DNA of 64,000 nt, from assembly GCF_000964465.1 (NCBI RefSeq), contig NZ_BANH01000005.1:1-64000 (forward strand), in the 5' to 3' direction. This DNA is from Gluconobacter thailandicus F149-1 = NBRC 100600 (GTDB lineage: Bacteria; Pseudomonadota; Alphaproteobacteria; Acetobacterales; Acetobacteraceae). The translations under genes were made by a program, and so were the position numbers. The stretch's first letter is position 1. Every line of letters begins with the position of its first letter. Positions 7,411-15,702 of this stretch are shown here, in pieces. The notes under the pieces were generated by a model that was not told the origin of the DNA, did not search any database, and saw only the letters and a program-made list of their open reading frames with translations.

Positions 7411-7977
7411 ATGAAGCAACAAGCCAACCTTATCCGCGCTGGCCAGGTCATCGAGCATGGCGGCCGCCGCTGGACGGTTCTCAAGCAGCAGATCATCACC
7501 CCGGGTAAGGGTGGCGCTTTCATTCAGGTTGAAATGCGCGACCTGAACACCGGCAACAAGACCAACGAGCGCTGGAGAACGGCTGACAGCGTCGAGCGTC
7601 TGATGACGGAAGACAAGGACTACACCTACTCCTACATGGACGGTGAAAATGTTGTCCTGATGGATCCGGTGACCTTCGAGCAGCTGATTCTGCCCCAGGA
7701 CATCTTCGGTGACCAGTTCGCTTTCCTTCAGGACAACATGGCCCTGAACGTGAAGCTGGTTGAAGGCGACCCGGTTGGTGTTGAACTGCCGCCGCACGTC
7801 ACGCTCGAAATCACGGAAGCCGATCCGGTCGTGAAGGGCCAGACGGCCTCTTCTTCCTACAAGCCGGCTGTCCTGTCCAACGGCGTCAAGACGATGGTTC
7901 CTCCTTTCATTGAAGCTGGCGAGCGCATCGTTGTCCGTACGGATGATGCGTCCTACGTCGAGCGCGCCAAGGACTGA
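7411..7977 (+). CDS. efp: Translation elongation factor P
   Basis: A 188-residue EF-P, which relieves ribosome stalling at polyproline stretches. All three domains are present: a KOW-like N-terminal domain with the modification loop TPGKGGAF (Lys33, equivalent to Lys34 of E. coli), and two OB domains ending in the signature VVRTDDASYVERAKD. The lysine in the loop is the acceptor for beta-lysylation, matching the presence of epmA and epmB nearby. suhB starts 2 bases after its stop, so the two are co-transcribed. Confidence 0.97.
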   Translation: MKQQANLIRAGQVIEHGGRRWTVLKQQIITPGKGGAFIQVEMRDLNTGNKTNERWRTADSVERLMTEDKDYTYSYMDGENVVLMDPVTFEQLILPQDIFGDQFAFLQDNMALNVKLVEGDPVGVELPPHVTLEITEADPVVKGQTASSSYKPAVLSNGVKTMVPPFIEAGERIVVRTDDASYVERAKD

Positions 7978-7979
7978 TC

Positions 7980-8807
7980 ATGCGTCTTTCCCCGCACATG
8001 GCCGTCATGCAGAACGCAGCGCAGAAGGCAGCACGCCGCCTGCTCCGCGATTTTGCAGAGGTCGAGCAGCTTCAGGTCAGCATCAAGGGTCCGGGAGATT
8101 TCGTTTCCCAGGCCGACCTGCGTGCAGAAACCATCATCCGCGAAGAACTCGCCCGCGCACGTCCAGGCTATGCCTTCCTCATGGAAGAAACAGGCGCTTC
8201 GGGCGGGGATAACTGGACGTGGCGCTGGATCGTCGATCCGCTGGATGGCACGACGAACTTCCTGCACGGCATTCCGCACTGGGCCATTTCCATTGGTCTC
8301 CAGCGTCGCCTGCCGGACGGTAGCGTCGAACTGGTTTGTGGTCTGGTCTACAACCCGGCTGCCAATGAGATGTTCTGGGCCGAAAAGGGCATCGGCGCCT
8401 TCGTAAACGAACGCCGCCTCCGCGTCTCCGCACGCCGGAACATGCAGGAAGCCGTATTCGCCACGGGTATTCCGTTCGCCAAGGTTCCGGGCAGCCAGCG
8501 TATGCCGTTCGCCCGCGTTCTCGGCGCCCTCATGCCGCAGGTTGCAGGAATCCGTCGCTTCGGCGCGGCTGCCCTTGATCTCGCATGGGTCGCCGCTGGC
8601 CGTTACGAAGGCTACTGGGAATTCGGCATCAAGCCGTGGGACTGTGCTGCTGGCCTGCTGATCGTGCGTGAAGCCGGTGGCCATGCCACCGATCCGGACG
8701 GCAAGGAACTTCATGACCTTGATGACGACGTCAACGTTGTCGCTGGAAATGCCCAGTTGCATGGCACATTGCGCGCCATCGTCCACGAAGCTCTGAACCG
8801 GGAGTAA
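7980..8807 (+). CDS. suhB: Inositol-1-monophosphatase family protein (SuhB-like)
   Basis: A 275-residue Mg-dependent phosphatase of the inositol monophosphatase family. Motifs: an EE pair in LMEETGASGG near residue 65, WIVDPLDGTTNFLHGIPHW (metal-binding DPLDGT) near 85, and the C-terminal WDCAAGLLIVREAGG. In other bacteria SuhB also takes part in rRNA antitermination; whether it does so here cannot be told. It starts 2 bases downstream of efp, a common alphaproteobacterial arrangement. Confidence 0.92.
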   Translation: MRLSPHMAVMQNAAQKAARRLLRDFAEVEQLQVSIKGPGDFVSQADLRAETIIREELARARPGYAFLMEETGASGGDNWTWRWIVDPLDGTTNFLHGIPHWAISIGLQRRLPDGSVELVCGLVYNPAANEMFWAEKGIGAFVNERRLRVSARRNMQEAVFATGIPFAKVPGSQRMPFARVLGALMPQVAGIRRFGAAALDLAWVAAGRYEGYWEFGIKPWDCAAGLLIVREAGGHATDPDGKELHDLDDDVNVVAGNAQLHGTLRAIVHEALNRE

Positions 8808-8817
8808 CCGGAAGTCA

Positions 8818-8837
8818 CTCCCGCCCCATTGCGGGAG
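8818..8837 (+). terminator. Hairpin after suhB without a clear U-tract
   Basis: Arms CTCCCGC and GCGGGAG with a 6-base loop follow the suhB stop by about 10 bases. The next bases are GATGG rather than a T-run. It may be a weak terminator or a 3'-end stabiliser that separates suhB from the OmpA-like gene. Confidence 0.4.
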
Positions 8838-8866
8838 GATGGAACGCTCGGTTAGGATCAGGCCAT

Positions 8867-9613
8867 ATGTACAGGCCGATCCTAACCTCCCTCTCAGTGG
8901 CGGCCGCTCTGGCCTGCCTTCAGCCCTCCGGGGCACATGCTCAGGTCTCCAGCAATCTGGATGATCTGCCTCAGGGCAAACCGGCCTCTGTTGCAAAACC
9001 GGCCACCCCGTCCCGTCCCGCTCATCATGCAGCGACGGCTCCCCAGACATCCAAAACGTCTGCCTCGAAAGCACCTGCCTCTCCTGTAAAGGCATCTGCT
9101 CCCGCAAAGGCAACCGTACCCGCCGTGCCAGCCGCTCCCCCGCCGCCGGTTGTGCTACCGCCTCCGTTCGTTCCCATTCAGACGCACGCCCCCGTGCCCC
9201 CCGCCGACATCAAGCCGGTTGCGGATGCGAAGACCCGCACGGAAATACTTGAAGGTGGCGGAATGCGCATTCTGTTTGCACCGGAAAGTTCTGACCTGAA
9301 CGATGACAGTCTGAAATCCGTCGTGGCCTACGCAAACACCCTCAGGGACCAGCCCGAGAAACGTATCATCCTGACAGGATATGCGACGCTGCCAGGTGAT
9401 GACATTTCGATGCCGCGTCGCATTTCTCTTGCACGCGCGCTGGCAATACGCTCCATTTTCATCAACGCAGGCGTTGCAACCACACGTCTCTATCCGCGCG
9501 CCATGGGACGTCCTGACAAGAATGACACCAGCCCGGCCGACCGTCTGGATATCGTAACCGAGAGCAATCCCCAGCCTTCCGAATCCGCAACCCCGGCAAG
9601 CGGCACGCCATAA
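8867..9613 (+). CDS. Periplasmic OmpA-family peptidoglycan-binding protein
   Basis: A 248-residue exported protein. The first 26 residues form a Sec signal peptide ending AHA. Residues about 30-115 are a Pro/Ala/Lys/Ser-rich low-complexity linker that could span the periplasm. Residues about 125-235 form an OmpA-like domain (GGGMRILFAPESSDLND, then TGYATLPGDDISMPRRISLARALAIRS and RLDIVTES). There is no outer-membrane barrel. It is followed in the same direction by the MotA-like and MotB-like genes (17-base gap), so it probably belongs to the same envelope machine. Confidence 0.82.
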   Translation: MYRPILTSLSVAAALACLQPSGAHAQVSSNLDDLPQGKPASVAKPATPSRPAHHAATAPQTSKTSASKAPASPVKASAPAKATVPAVPAAPPPPVVLPPPFVPIQTHAPVPPADIKPVADAKTRTEILEGGGMRILFAPESSDLNDDSLKSVVAYANTLRDQPEKRIILTGYATLPGDDISMPRRISLARALAIRSIFINAGVATTRLYPRAMGRPDKNDTSPADRLDIVTESNPQPSESATPASGTP

Positions 9614-9630
9614 GCCAGGAAAGACCCGCC

Positions 9631-10779
9631 GTGACCCGTCCCACCACATTCCTTCTGCGTATGGGTATCTTCCTTATTGCCGTTGCACTTCTTGCAGCGT
9701 CGATGGCGAAGACCCTCCTGAATGCCTTCAATGCCAATCCGAAGCTGGATGCCGTCATTCTGGGCGTTCTAATCCTCGGCATTATCTGGAATCTGAGAGT
9801 CGTTCAGCGGCTCATGCCTGAAGTCCAGTGGGTAGAACTGCTCCGCCAGCCCCGGACGGGTCTGGGCACACCCAATCCGCCGAAACTGCTTGCACCAATG
9901 GCAAGCATGTTAGCCGCCCGCAGCCGGACGGATCGGCTGACGCTCTCCACCCAAACGACGCAGGCCATGCTCGACAGTCTGTCGTCCCGTCTGGATGAGA
10001 GTCGCGAAATCTCGCGCTACATGACGCAGCTGCTAATTTTCCTTGGCCTTCTGGGAACGTTCTACGGCCTGCTGCTGACGGTCAGTTCCATCGCCTCTGT
10101 CATCGGTGGCATGTCAGCGGGCAATGGTGATCTGGATGCGATGTTCAACCAGCTCAAGACCGGTCTGGCTGGCCCACTCGCAGGCATGTCTACAGCGTTC
10201 TCGGGCTCCATGTTCGGCCTTGCCGGCGCACTGGTTCTCGGCTTTCTGGATCTGACCGCCGGTCAGGCACAGACACGGTTCTTCAATGAACTTGAAGAGT
10301 GGCTCGCCGGTCTGACGCGTGTTAGCGGCGGCACAAGCATCGACAGCGATGGCGCGCCAATTCCGGCTTATGTTCAGGCACTCCTTGAGCAAACCGCCGA
10401 AAATCTGGAAACACTTCAGAATGCCGTCTCCCGCAGTGAAGAAGGCCGCGTCCGTGAAGTACAGCTTCTGGACAGCTTGCAGGAACGTCTTCGTGGCATG
10501 ACCGAACTGCTGAAAGCCAATCAGCAGATCATGGCTCGGACGGCGGAAACAAATGCTGCCCTCGTGCCGCTCCTGCGTCAGATGGGTGAAGAGGGTCAGC
10601 CAGGCTCGCAGGGCACGCCATTGCTGCGCATTGAAAGCCATCTCTCCCGCCTCGTGGAAGAACTGCATCAGGGTCGTGCCCAGACCATTGGCGAAATCCG
10701 CAACGATTTGCGGGTTCTGGCGCGGACAATCGCGGCAGCCTCAGGCAACACGACCGGCACTTCCAGCAGGCAGGACTGA
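9631..10779 (+). CDS. MotA/TolQ/ExbB-type proton-channel protein
   Basis: A 382-residue inner-membrane protein with a GTG start. Predicted membrane segments lie near residues 5-30, 38-55, 130-157 and 182-208. The last two (LLIFLGLLGTFYGLLLTVSS and MSTAFSGSMFGLAGALVLGFLDL) carry the conserved Gly/Thr/Ser pattern of the MotA/TolQ/ExbB channel. The C-terminal 160 residues are helical and charged, probably cytoplasmic coiled coil. No flagellar genes are near, so a general envelope role paired with the following MotB-like protein is more likely than motility. Confidence 0.85.
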   Translation: MTRPTTFLLRMGIFLIAVALLAASMAKTLLNAFNANPKLDAVILGVLILGIIWNLRVVQRLMPEVQWVELLRQPRTGLGTPNPPKLLAPMASMLAARSRTDRLTLSTQTTQAMLDSLSSRLDESREISRYMTQLLIFLGLLGTFYGLLLTVSSIASVIGGMSAGNGDLDAMFNQLKTGLAGPLAGMSTAFSGSMFGLAGALVLGFLDLTAGQAQTRFFNELEEWLAGLTRVSGGTSIDSDGAPIPAYVQALLEQTAENLETLQNAVSRSEEGRVREVQLLDSLQERLRGMTELLKANQQIMARTAETNAALVPLLRQMGEEGQPGSQGTPLLRIESHLSRLVEELHQGRAQTIGEIRNDLRVLARTIAAASGNTTGTSSRQD

Positions 10780-10782
10780 CCC

Positions 10783-11784
10783 ATGGCCCGGCGCAGACGC
10801 GGACCCAACAACGCCCTGGATGCCTGGCCCGGCTATGTGGACGCCCTGTCCACGTTGCTGATGGTCGTAACATTCGTTCTTCTGGTTTTTGTTGTGGGGC
10901 AGCAGTTCCTGTCCGTCTCCCTGATGCGGCGCGAACACACACTGGATGCCCTGCAAAAGCAATTGGCCGAACTGTCGCACATGCTCTCCATGACGGAGGA
11001 CAAGAACAAGTCCCTGAATGCGACTGTCGCCAGTCTGGCCAATGACAAACAGAAAAACGAAGACCAGCTTAAGGCCCTCGCGGGCCAGATGGCTCTGCTG
11101 AACGGTCAGCTTCAGTCCAAGGATCAGGCACTGGCATCAGCCGACAGCGCCAGTCAGCAGCAGAATACCAAGATCTCGGATCTTCAGGCGCAGATTGAAG
11201 AACTGACGCGCCAGCTCCAGGCCATCAGCAATGCCCTGGATATCGAAAAGAAGAACGAGACCGCGAAAGACACTCAGATACAGGATCTGGGCAACAAGCT
11301 GAACATTGCCCTCGCTGACAAGGTCAACCAGCTCAAACGCTATCGTTCGGAATTCTTTGGCCGTCTGCGGGATATCCTGAAGAACCAGAAAGGCGTGAAT
11401 GTTGTCGGAGACCGTTTTGTCTTCCAGTCAGAAATTCTTTTCCCTCAGGGAAGCGCCGATCTGACCGCAGAAGGCAAAAAAGAAATCACAACGCTAGCCA
11501 AAACCTTCAAGCAGGTTTCTTCAACTATTCCGGCAGATATTCCATGGATTCTGCGCATTGACGGACATGCTGACAAACAGCCGATCCACAGTGCTTTTCC
11601 GAGCAACTGGGAACTGTCGTCCGAGCGTGCCATTACGGTCGTGAAGCTCCTGGTCTCGGAAGGGATCGACCCCCGCCATCTGGCTGCTACCGGCTTTGCT
11701 GACTACCAGCCGCTTGACGCGGCCAACACTCCAGCGGCATACGCCCGCAACCGCAGGATCGAGTTCCGTCTGACGGATCGCTGA
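10783..11784 (+). CDS. MotB-like stator protein with OmpA domain
   Basis: A 333-residue protein: a short basic N-terminus, one membrane segment (residues about 20-42) that begins YVDALSTLLM with Asp20 at the position of the proton-binding Asp of MotB, a long coiled coil of about residues 48-175, and a C-terminal OmpA-like domain of about residues 205-333 (ILFPQGSADLTAEGKK, RIDGHADKQPI, AYARNRRIEF). It starts 3 bases after the MotA-like gene. With it and the upstream OmpA protein it should form a proton-driven inner-membrane complex anchored to peptidoglycan. Confidence 0.87.
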   Translation: MARRRRGPNNALDAWPGYVDALSTLLMVVTFVLLVFVVGQQFLSVSLMRREHTLDALQKQLAELSHMLSMTEDKNKSLNATVASLANDKQKNEDQLKALAGQMALLNGQLQSKDQALASADSASQQQNTKISDLQAQIEELTRQLQAISNALDIEKKNETAKDTQIQDLGNKLNIALADKVNQLKRYRSEFFGRLRDILKNQKGVNVVGDRFVFQSEILFPQGSADLTAEGKKEITTLAKTFKQVSSTIPADIPWILRIDGHADKQPIHSAFPSNWELSSERAITVVKLLVSEGIDPRHLAATGFADYQPLDAANTPAAYARNRRIEFRLTDR

Positions 11785-11793
11785 TCCCTTTTG

Positions 11794-11817
11794 ACCTGCC
11801 TTTGGAAAAAGGCAGGT
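11794..11817 (+). terminator. Terminator after the MotB-like gene
   Basis: Perfect 10-base stem ACCTGCCTTT/AAAGGCAGGT with a GGAA loop, followed by TTTCCCC. It sits 10 bases after the MotB-like stop codon and before lepA. The stem is strong and the U-run short. Confidence 0.65.
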
Positions 11818-11868
11818 TTCCCCGCAGGTCTGCTGACATTCCTGCCAGAATCCCGTATGTAACCTGCC

Positions 11869-13671
11869 ATGACCGACACCCCGCTCTCCCTCATCCGCAA
11901 TTTCTCGATCATCGCGCATATCGACCACGGCAAGTCCACGCTTGCTGACCGGCTGATTCAGGCCTGTGGCGCGCTTACCGAGCGCGAGATGAAAGCTCAG
12001 GTCCTCGATTCGATGGAGCTGGAGCAGGAACGCGGCATCACCATCAAGGCGCAGACCGTGCGCCTCACCTACCCGGCCAAGGACGGCAAGGTTTACACGC
12101 TGAACCTCATGGATACTCCGGGCCATGTTGACTTCGCCTATGAAGTCAGTCGCTCGCTGGCAGCCTGTGAAGGCTCCTTGCTGGTCGTAGATGCTTCGCA
12201 AGGTGTGGAAGCGCAGACGCTGGCCAACGTTTATCAGGCTATCGATGCCAACCACGAAATCGTTCCCGTCCTGAACAAGATCGACCTTCCAGCCGCAGAG
12301 CCGGAACGCGTCCGGGCACAGATTGAAGAAGTCATCGGTATTCCTGCCGACGATGCCGTGGAAATCAGTGCCAAGACGGGCATCAATATCGAAGGCGTGC
12401 TGGAAGCTCTGGTCGAGCGCCTTCCGGCTCCGAAGGGTGACCGCGATGCGCCCCTTCAGGCCCTGCTGGTCGATAGCTGGTATGACCCGTATCTCGGCGT
12501 CATTATCCTGATCCGTGTCATGAATGGCACCGTCAAACGTGGTGATCGTATCCGCATGATGCAGGCCGGATCGACCTATCACGTCGATCAGGTCGGTGTG
12601 TTCCTGCCGCGCATGACGAACGTGGACGAACTTGGCCCAGGCGAAATGGGCTTCATCAATGCTGCAATCAAAACCGTGGCGGACGTTGCCGTCGGCGATA
12701 CCATCACCCTTGATCGCAAGCCTGCAGAAAAGACCCTTCCGGGCTTCAAGCCCTCCATCCCGGTTGTGTGGTGTGGCCTCTTCCCGATTGACGCGGACGA
12801 TTTTGAGAAGCTGCGTGATAGCTTGGGCAAGCTGCGCCTGAATGACGCCTCGTTCCACTTCGAGGCAGAAAGTTCTGCGGCTCTTGGTTTCGGATTCCGT
12901 TGCGGGTTCCTTGGACTGCTACATCTGGAAATCATTCAGGAGCGTCTGTCCCGCGAGTTCAATCTGGATCTGATCGCCACCGCGCCGTCCGTCGTTTATC
13001 GCATGACGCTGACGAACGGAACGAAGGAAGAGCTTCACAACCCGGCCGACATGCCGGACCCAGCCCTGATCGAAACCATTGAAGAGCCTTGGATCAAGGC
13101 CACGATCATGGTGCAGGACGAATATCTGGGCTCCGTACTCACGCTCTGTTCGGAACGTCGCGGTATTCAGGTTGATCTCACCTATGTCGGCAATCGTGCC
13201 ATGGCCGTCTATCGCCTGCCGCTCAACGAAGTGGTGTTCGACTTCTACGATCGTCTGAAGTCCCTCACCCGCGGTTATGCGTCATTTGATTATCAGGTCG
13301 ATGGATACGAAGAGAGCGATCTCGTCCGTATTTCCATCCTGGTGAACCATGAACCGGTCGATGCACTGGCATTTGTGGCGCATCGTACGGTTGCCGAGAC
13401 GCGTGGTCGGGCAATCTGTGGCAAACTCAAGGATCTGATTCCAAAGCAGCTCTTCAAGATCGCCATTCAGGCTGCCATTGGCTCCAAGGTCATTGCGCGT
13501 GAAACCATCGGTGCGCTGTCCAAGGACGTGACTGCGAAGTGCTACGGCGGCGATATCTCCCGTAAGCGCAAACTGCTGGACAAGCAAAAAGAAGGCAAGA
13601 AACGGATGCGACAGTTTGGTAAAGTCGAAATTCCACAAAGCGCTTTCCTTGCCGCACTTAAAATGGATTGA
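11869..13671 (+). CDS. lepA: Elongation factor 4 (LepA)
   Basis: A 600-residue ribosome-associated GTPase. G-motifs are intact: AHIDHGKST (residues 16-24), DTPGHVDF near 81-88 and NKIDLP near 135. The EF-G-like domains and the LepA-specific C-terminal domain ([21 protein letters not shown] ending, quoted only in part) are complete. Length is standard. A 9-base gap leads to the glycosyltransferase gene. The large antisense open frame across it is a shadow. Confidence 0.97.
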   Translation: MTDTPLSLIRNFSIIAHIDHGKSTLADRLIQACGALTEREMKAQVLDSMELEQERGITIKAQTVRLTYPAKDGKVYTLNLMDTPGHVDFAYEVSRSLAACEGSLLVVDASQGVEAQTLANVYQAIDANHEIVPVLNKIDLPAAEPERVRAQIEEVIGIPADDAVEISAKTGINIEGVLEALVERLPAPKGDRDAPLQALLVDSWYDPYLGVIILIRVMNGTVKRGDRIRMMQAGSTYHVDQVGVFLPRMTNVDELGPGEMGFINAAIKTVADVAVGDTITLDRKPAEKTLPGFKPSIPVVWCGLFPIDADDFEKLRDSLGKLRLNDASFHFEAESSAALGFGFRCGFLGLLHLEIIQERLSREFNLDLIATAPSVVYRMTLTNGTKEELHNPADMPDPALIETIEEPWIKATIMVQDEYLGSVLTLCSERRGIQVDLTYVGNRAMAVYRLPLNEVVFDFYDRLKSLTRGYASFDYQVDGYEESDLVRISILVNHEPVDALAFVAHRTVAETRGRAICGKLKDLIPKQLFKIAIQAAIGSKVIARETIGALSKDVTAKCYGGDISRKRKLLDKQKEGKKRMRQFGKVEIPQSAFLAALKMD

Positions 13672-13680
13672 TCCTGCCTT

Positions 13681-15075
13681 ATGTTAAAAACAGCCGCTGT
13701 TCTGTTCGTCCATAACGAGGTCGACAACATTGGCTGGTGGATCAGTCATCACAGAGCGATTGGTTTTTCGACACTGATCATCTGTGATGACTACTCTACG
13801 GATGGCACATGGACTGTTCTTTCCAGTGCAGCATCTTTTCATGACATTCGTCTTCATCGTTCAAATGCTGATTTTCCCGATCGCCTGGCACGCCAGACCG
13901 CGTTTCAGGAAGAGGTCTTCAGTGAAGGTAAAAGCGAATTCGACTGGATGATGATTCTGGCTGCAGACGAATATCTGCATCTTGAAGCTGACATATCTCT
14001 CGAACACTTCCTCTCATCCATCCCAGAGGATGTGCAGCCGGTTCACTGGTGTCTCTTTGGATCAAATGGACACGAAGTACCGTCTCCATTTGCGCCGACA
14101 CAGATTTTCACTCGGCACGCGACACTGGAAACTGCAGATCACCATGTGACCCGAGCCCTGGTTCGGCCAGATCGACATAACGGACAAATCCCGGACCCAT
14201 TCTCCCGACTGGCTCACGCGCCGGACTGGTCTCGCGCCAGAATCCTGCACTACGCGGCTGGAGATCGGCACAGTTTTCTGAAACGTCAATCGAGTACGAC
14301 ACCGGAAGAGGCTTGGTCTCATTTCAATCGTAATGATGTGCTCGACACATCGGCCCATCGCTGGGTACGGCAGACGCGTCAGTTTGCGGCCTCTATTGTC
14401 CAGGCGAGCCTGACAGATCTTTACTGGCAACTCCGTCAGGTCGTAATCCGTAACGATGAAGAGCTACTCGCGAAGCTGGGACTGAGTCCTTCAGTTCTCT
14501 TTGAGGATCAGGATTTTTCTTTTCCGGAATTCACGTTCTATGCTTTTGGGCAAGATGCGCAACTGGCTCTGGATCTGGAGACTGAAGATCTTGTAACAGT
14601 CGAGACCACCGCGCTCGATACAGCACGTTACGTCCGCTTGCTCCTCATGGTCGAAACCAGCGCGCCAGCCCCTTACCCCGCCTACCTTTTAACAGAGCGC
14701 CTCTGTTCAGTATCCTGCCTGAACATAGAGCATTCCCCGTGTCTTCTGCCTACTGTCCCGCTGCAACTGGCCCCTGAAGAGCGCCTTGTTCGGTCTCCGC
14801 TGACGGGTCAGAAAGTTGCCCTTCAGACACCCGGCGACGCGCTGCTCAAGCAGGAGCCCTCCACCGAACTGTCCAGGCGCGCTACCGCATTGCGGGTCCT
14901 TTGTCAGGACGGCCATTCTCTGGTCGCACTTCTGCGGGGAATCGAAAAACTACCCACCCCAGATGCCGCGGCCCTGGGCTGTGCTATTGCGATGCTCCCC
15001 TATGCAGAAGCCAGCCGGCTGGCTAAAGCCTTTCCGGGCCTTGTTCCACTCAATGTTCGCCCCGTCAGCCCCTGA
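13681..15075 (+). CDS. Glycosyltransferase family 2-like protein
   Basis: A 464-residue protein. The N-terminal 130 residues match a GT-A fold of the Glyco_tranf_2_4 type: AAVLFVHNEVDNIGWWISHH, ICDDYSTDGTW, then DWMMILAADEYLHLE, where Asp-Glu takes the place of the metal-binding DxD motif. The middle and C-terminal parts do not match a domain I recognise. There is no signal peptide. Substrate is unknown; decoration of surface polysaccharide is plausible. Its 3' end overlaps the convergent heme oxygenase gene by 11 bases. Confidence 0.75.
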   Translation: MLKTAAVLFVHNEVDNIGWWISHHRAIGFSTLIICDDYSTDGTWTVLSSAASFHDIRLHRSNADFPDRLARQTAFQEEVFSEGKSEFDWMMILAADEYLHLEADISLEHFLSSIPEDVQPVHWCLFGSNGHEVPSPFAPTQIFTRHATLETADHHVTRALVRPDRHNGQIPDPFSRLAHAPDWSRARILHYAAGDRHSFLKRQSSTTPEEAWSHFNRNDVLDTSAHRWVRQTRQFAASIVQASLTDLYWQLRQVVIRNDEELLAKLGLSPSVLFEDQDFSFPEFTFYAFGQDAQLALDLETEDLVTVETTALDTARYVRLLLMVETSAPAPYPAYLLTERLCSVSCLNIEHSPCLLPTVPLQLAPEERLVRSPLTGQKVALQTPGDALLKQEPSTELSRRATALRVLCQDGHSLVALLRGIEKLPTPDAAALGCAIAMLPYAEASRLAKAFPGLVPLNVRPVSP

Positions 15076-15592
15076 CAGCAGCTCTGCGGAAAAGATCAAA
15101 CGTTGAGCTAACACCGTCCATGACTGACTGACGGTAAATTCGGTCAGCATTCCCCAGGCGGTCTCTCAGAATTTGAAGGAAGGCTGGCCATCCGCCTTTT
15201 TCGTGACCTGCGGAAAGATAGGTACGAGGCAGCCCTTCCCCCACTTGGGCAGAAAGCATTTTACCCCCCAGTCGGGATCCTTCCAGAACATACAGAGCAC
15301 CCAACGTGGCCCCGGCTCCTGAGGGTGGCTGCCAATCCAACTGCTCCGGAAGAGCATGTCCCAACTCGGTCAGATCACGCTGAAGATACACTGTACGCTC
15401 TTGCCAGTGCGGCAGATCAGGCGCGCCTTTCAGCCAGCGTTCAACCTGAGGTAAAACGCGCCCATGGGCCTGAAGAAACGCTCCATAGGACGTCGCATCT
15501 GACAGGGTGAACCCGGAATAGGCCTGATCAACCTGTTCATGGATGGTACGGCTGACGTTACGCAGTGCTGTCAAAGGGTCGTCTTCACGCAT
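15065..15592 (-). CDS. Biliverdin-producing heme oxygenase-like protein
   Basis: A 175-residue helical protein of the bacterial heme-oxygenase family. His18 in RTIHEQVDQAY is the candidate proximal heme ligand and EGSRLGGKML near residue 105 is the distal helix with the Gly pair. Such enzymes split heme to biliverdin, CO and iron, for iron recovery or for bacteriophytochrome chromophore. No phytochrome gene is beside it. The ATG at 15592 fits the family length; the open frame extends 15 codons further. Confidence 0.82.
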   Translation of the reverse strand: MREDDPLTALRNVSRTIHEQVDQAYSGFTLSDATSYGAFLQAHGRVLPQVERWLKGAPDLPHWQERTVYLQRDLTELGHALPEQLDWQPPSGAGATLGALYVLEGSRLGGKMLSAQVGEGLPRTYLSAGHEKGGWPAFLQILRDRLGNADRIYRQSVMDGVSSTFDLFRRAAVRG

Positions 15593-15702
15593 TTTCCGCA
15601 CTCTTCTGTCCTGCGAGCGAAACTGGCCCGGCTGCAAATCGTATTCATACCAATGCAGTCATATTTCCAATCCTGCCAGACTTTTCATGATGTGGAATTT
15701 CA

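Noticed and set aside
9631-11784. Zorya anti-phage system (ZorA/ZorB)
   Set aside because: The MotA-like/MotB-like pair resembles ZorAB, but no ZorC, ZorD or ZorE-type gene follows; lepA does. A housekeeping envelope role is more likely.
11521-12858. Long minus-strand open frame across lepA
   Set aside because: It is antisense to a fully conserved LepA and has no recognisable motif; it follows from codon bias.
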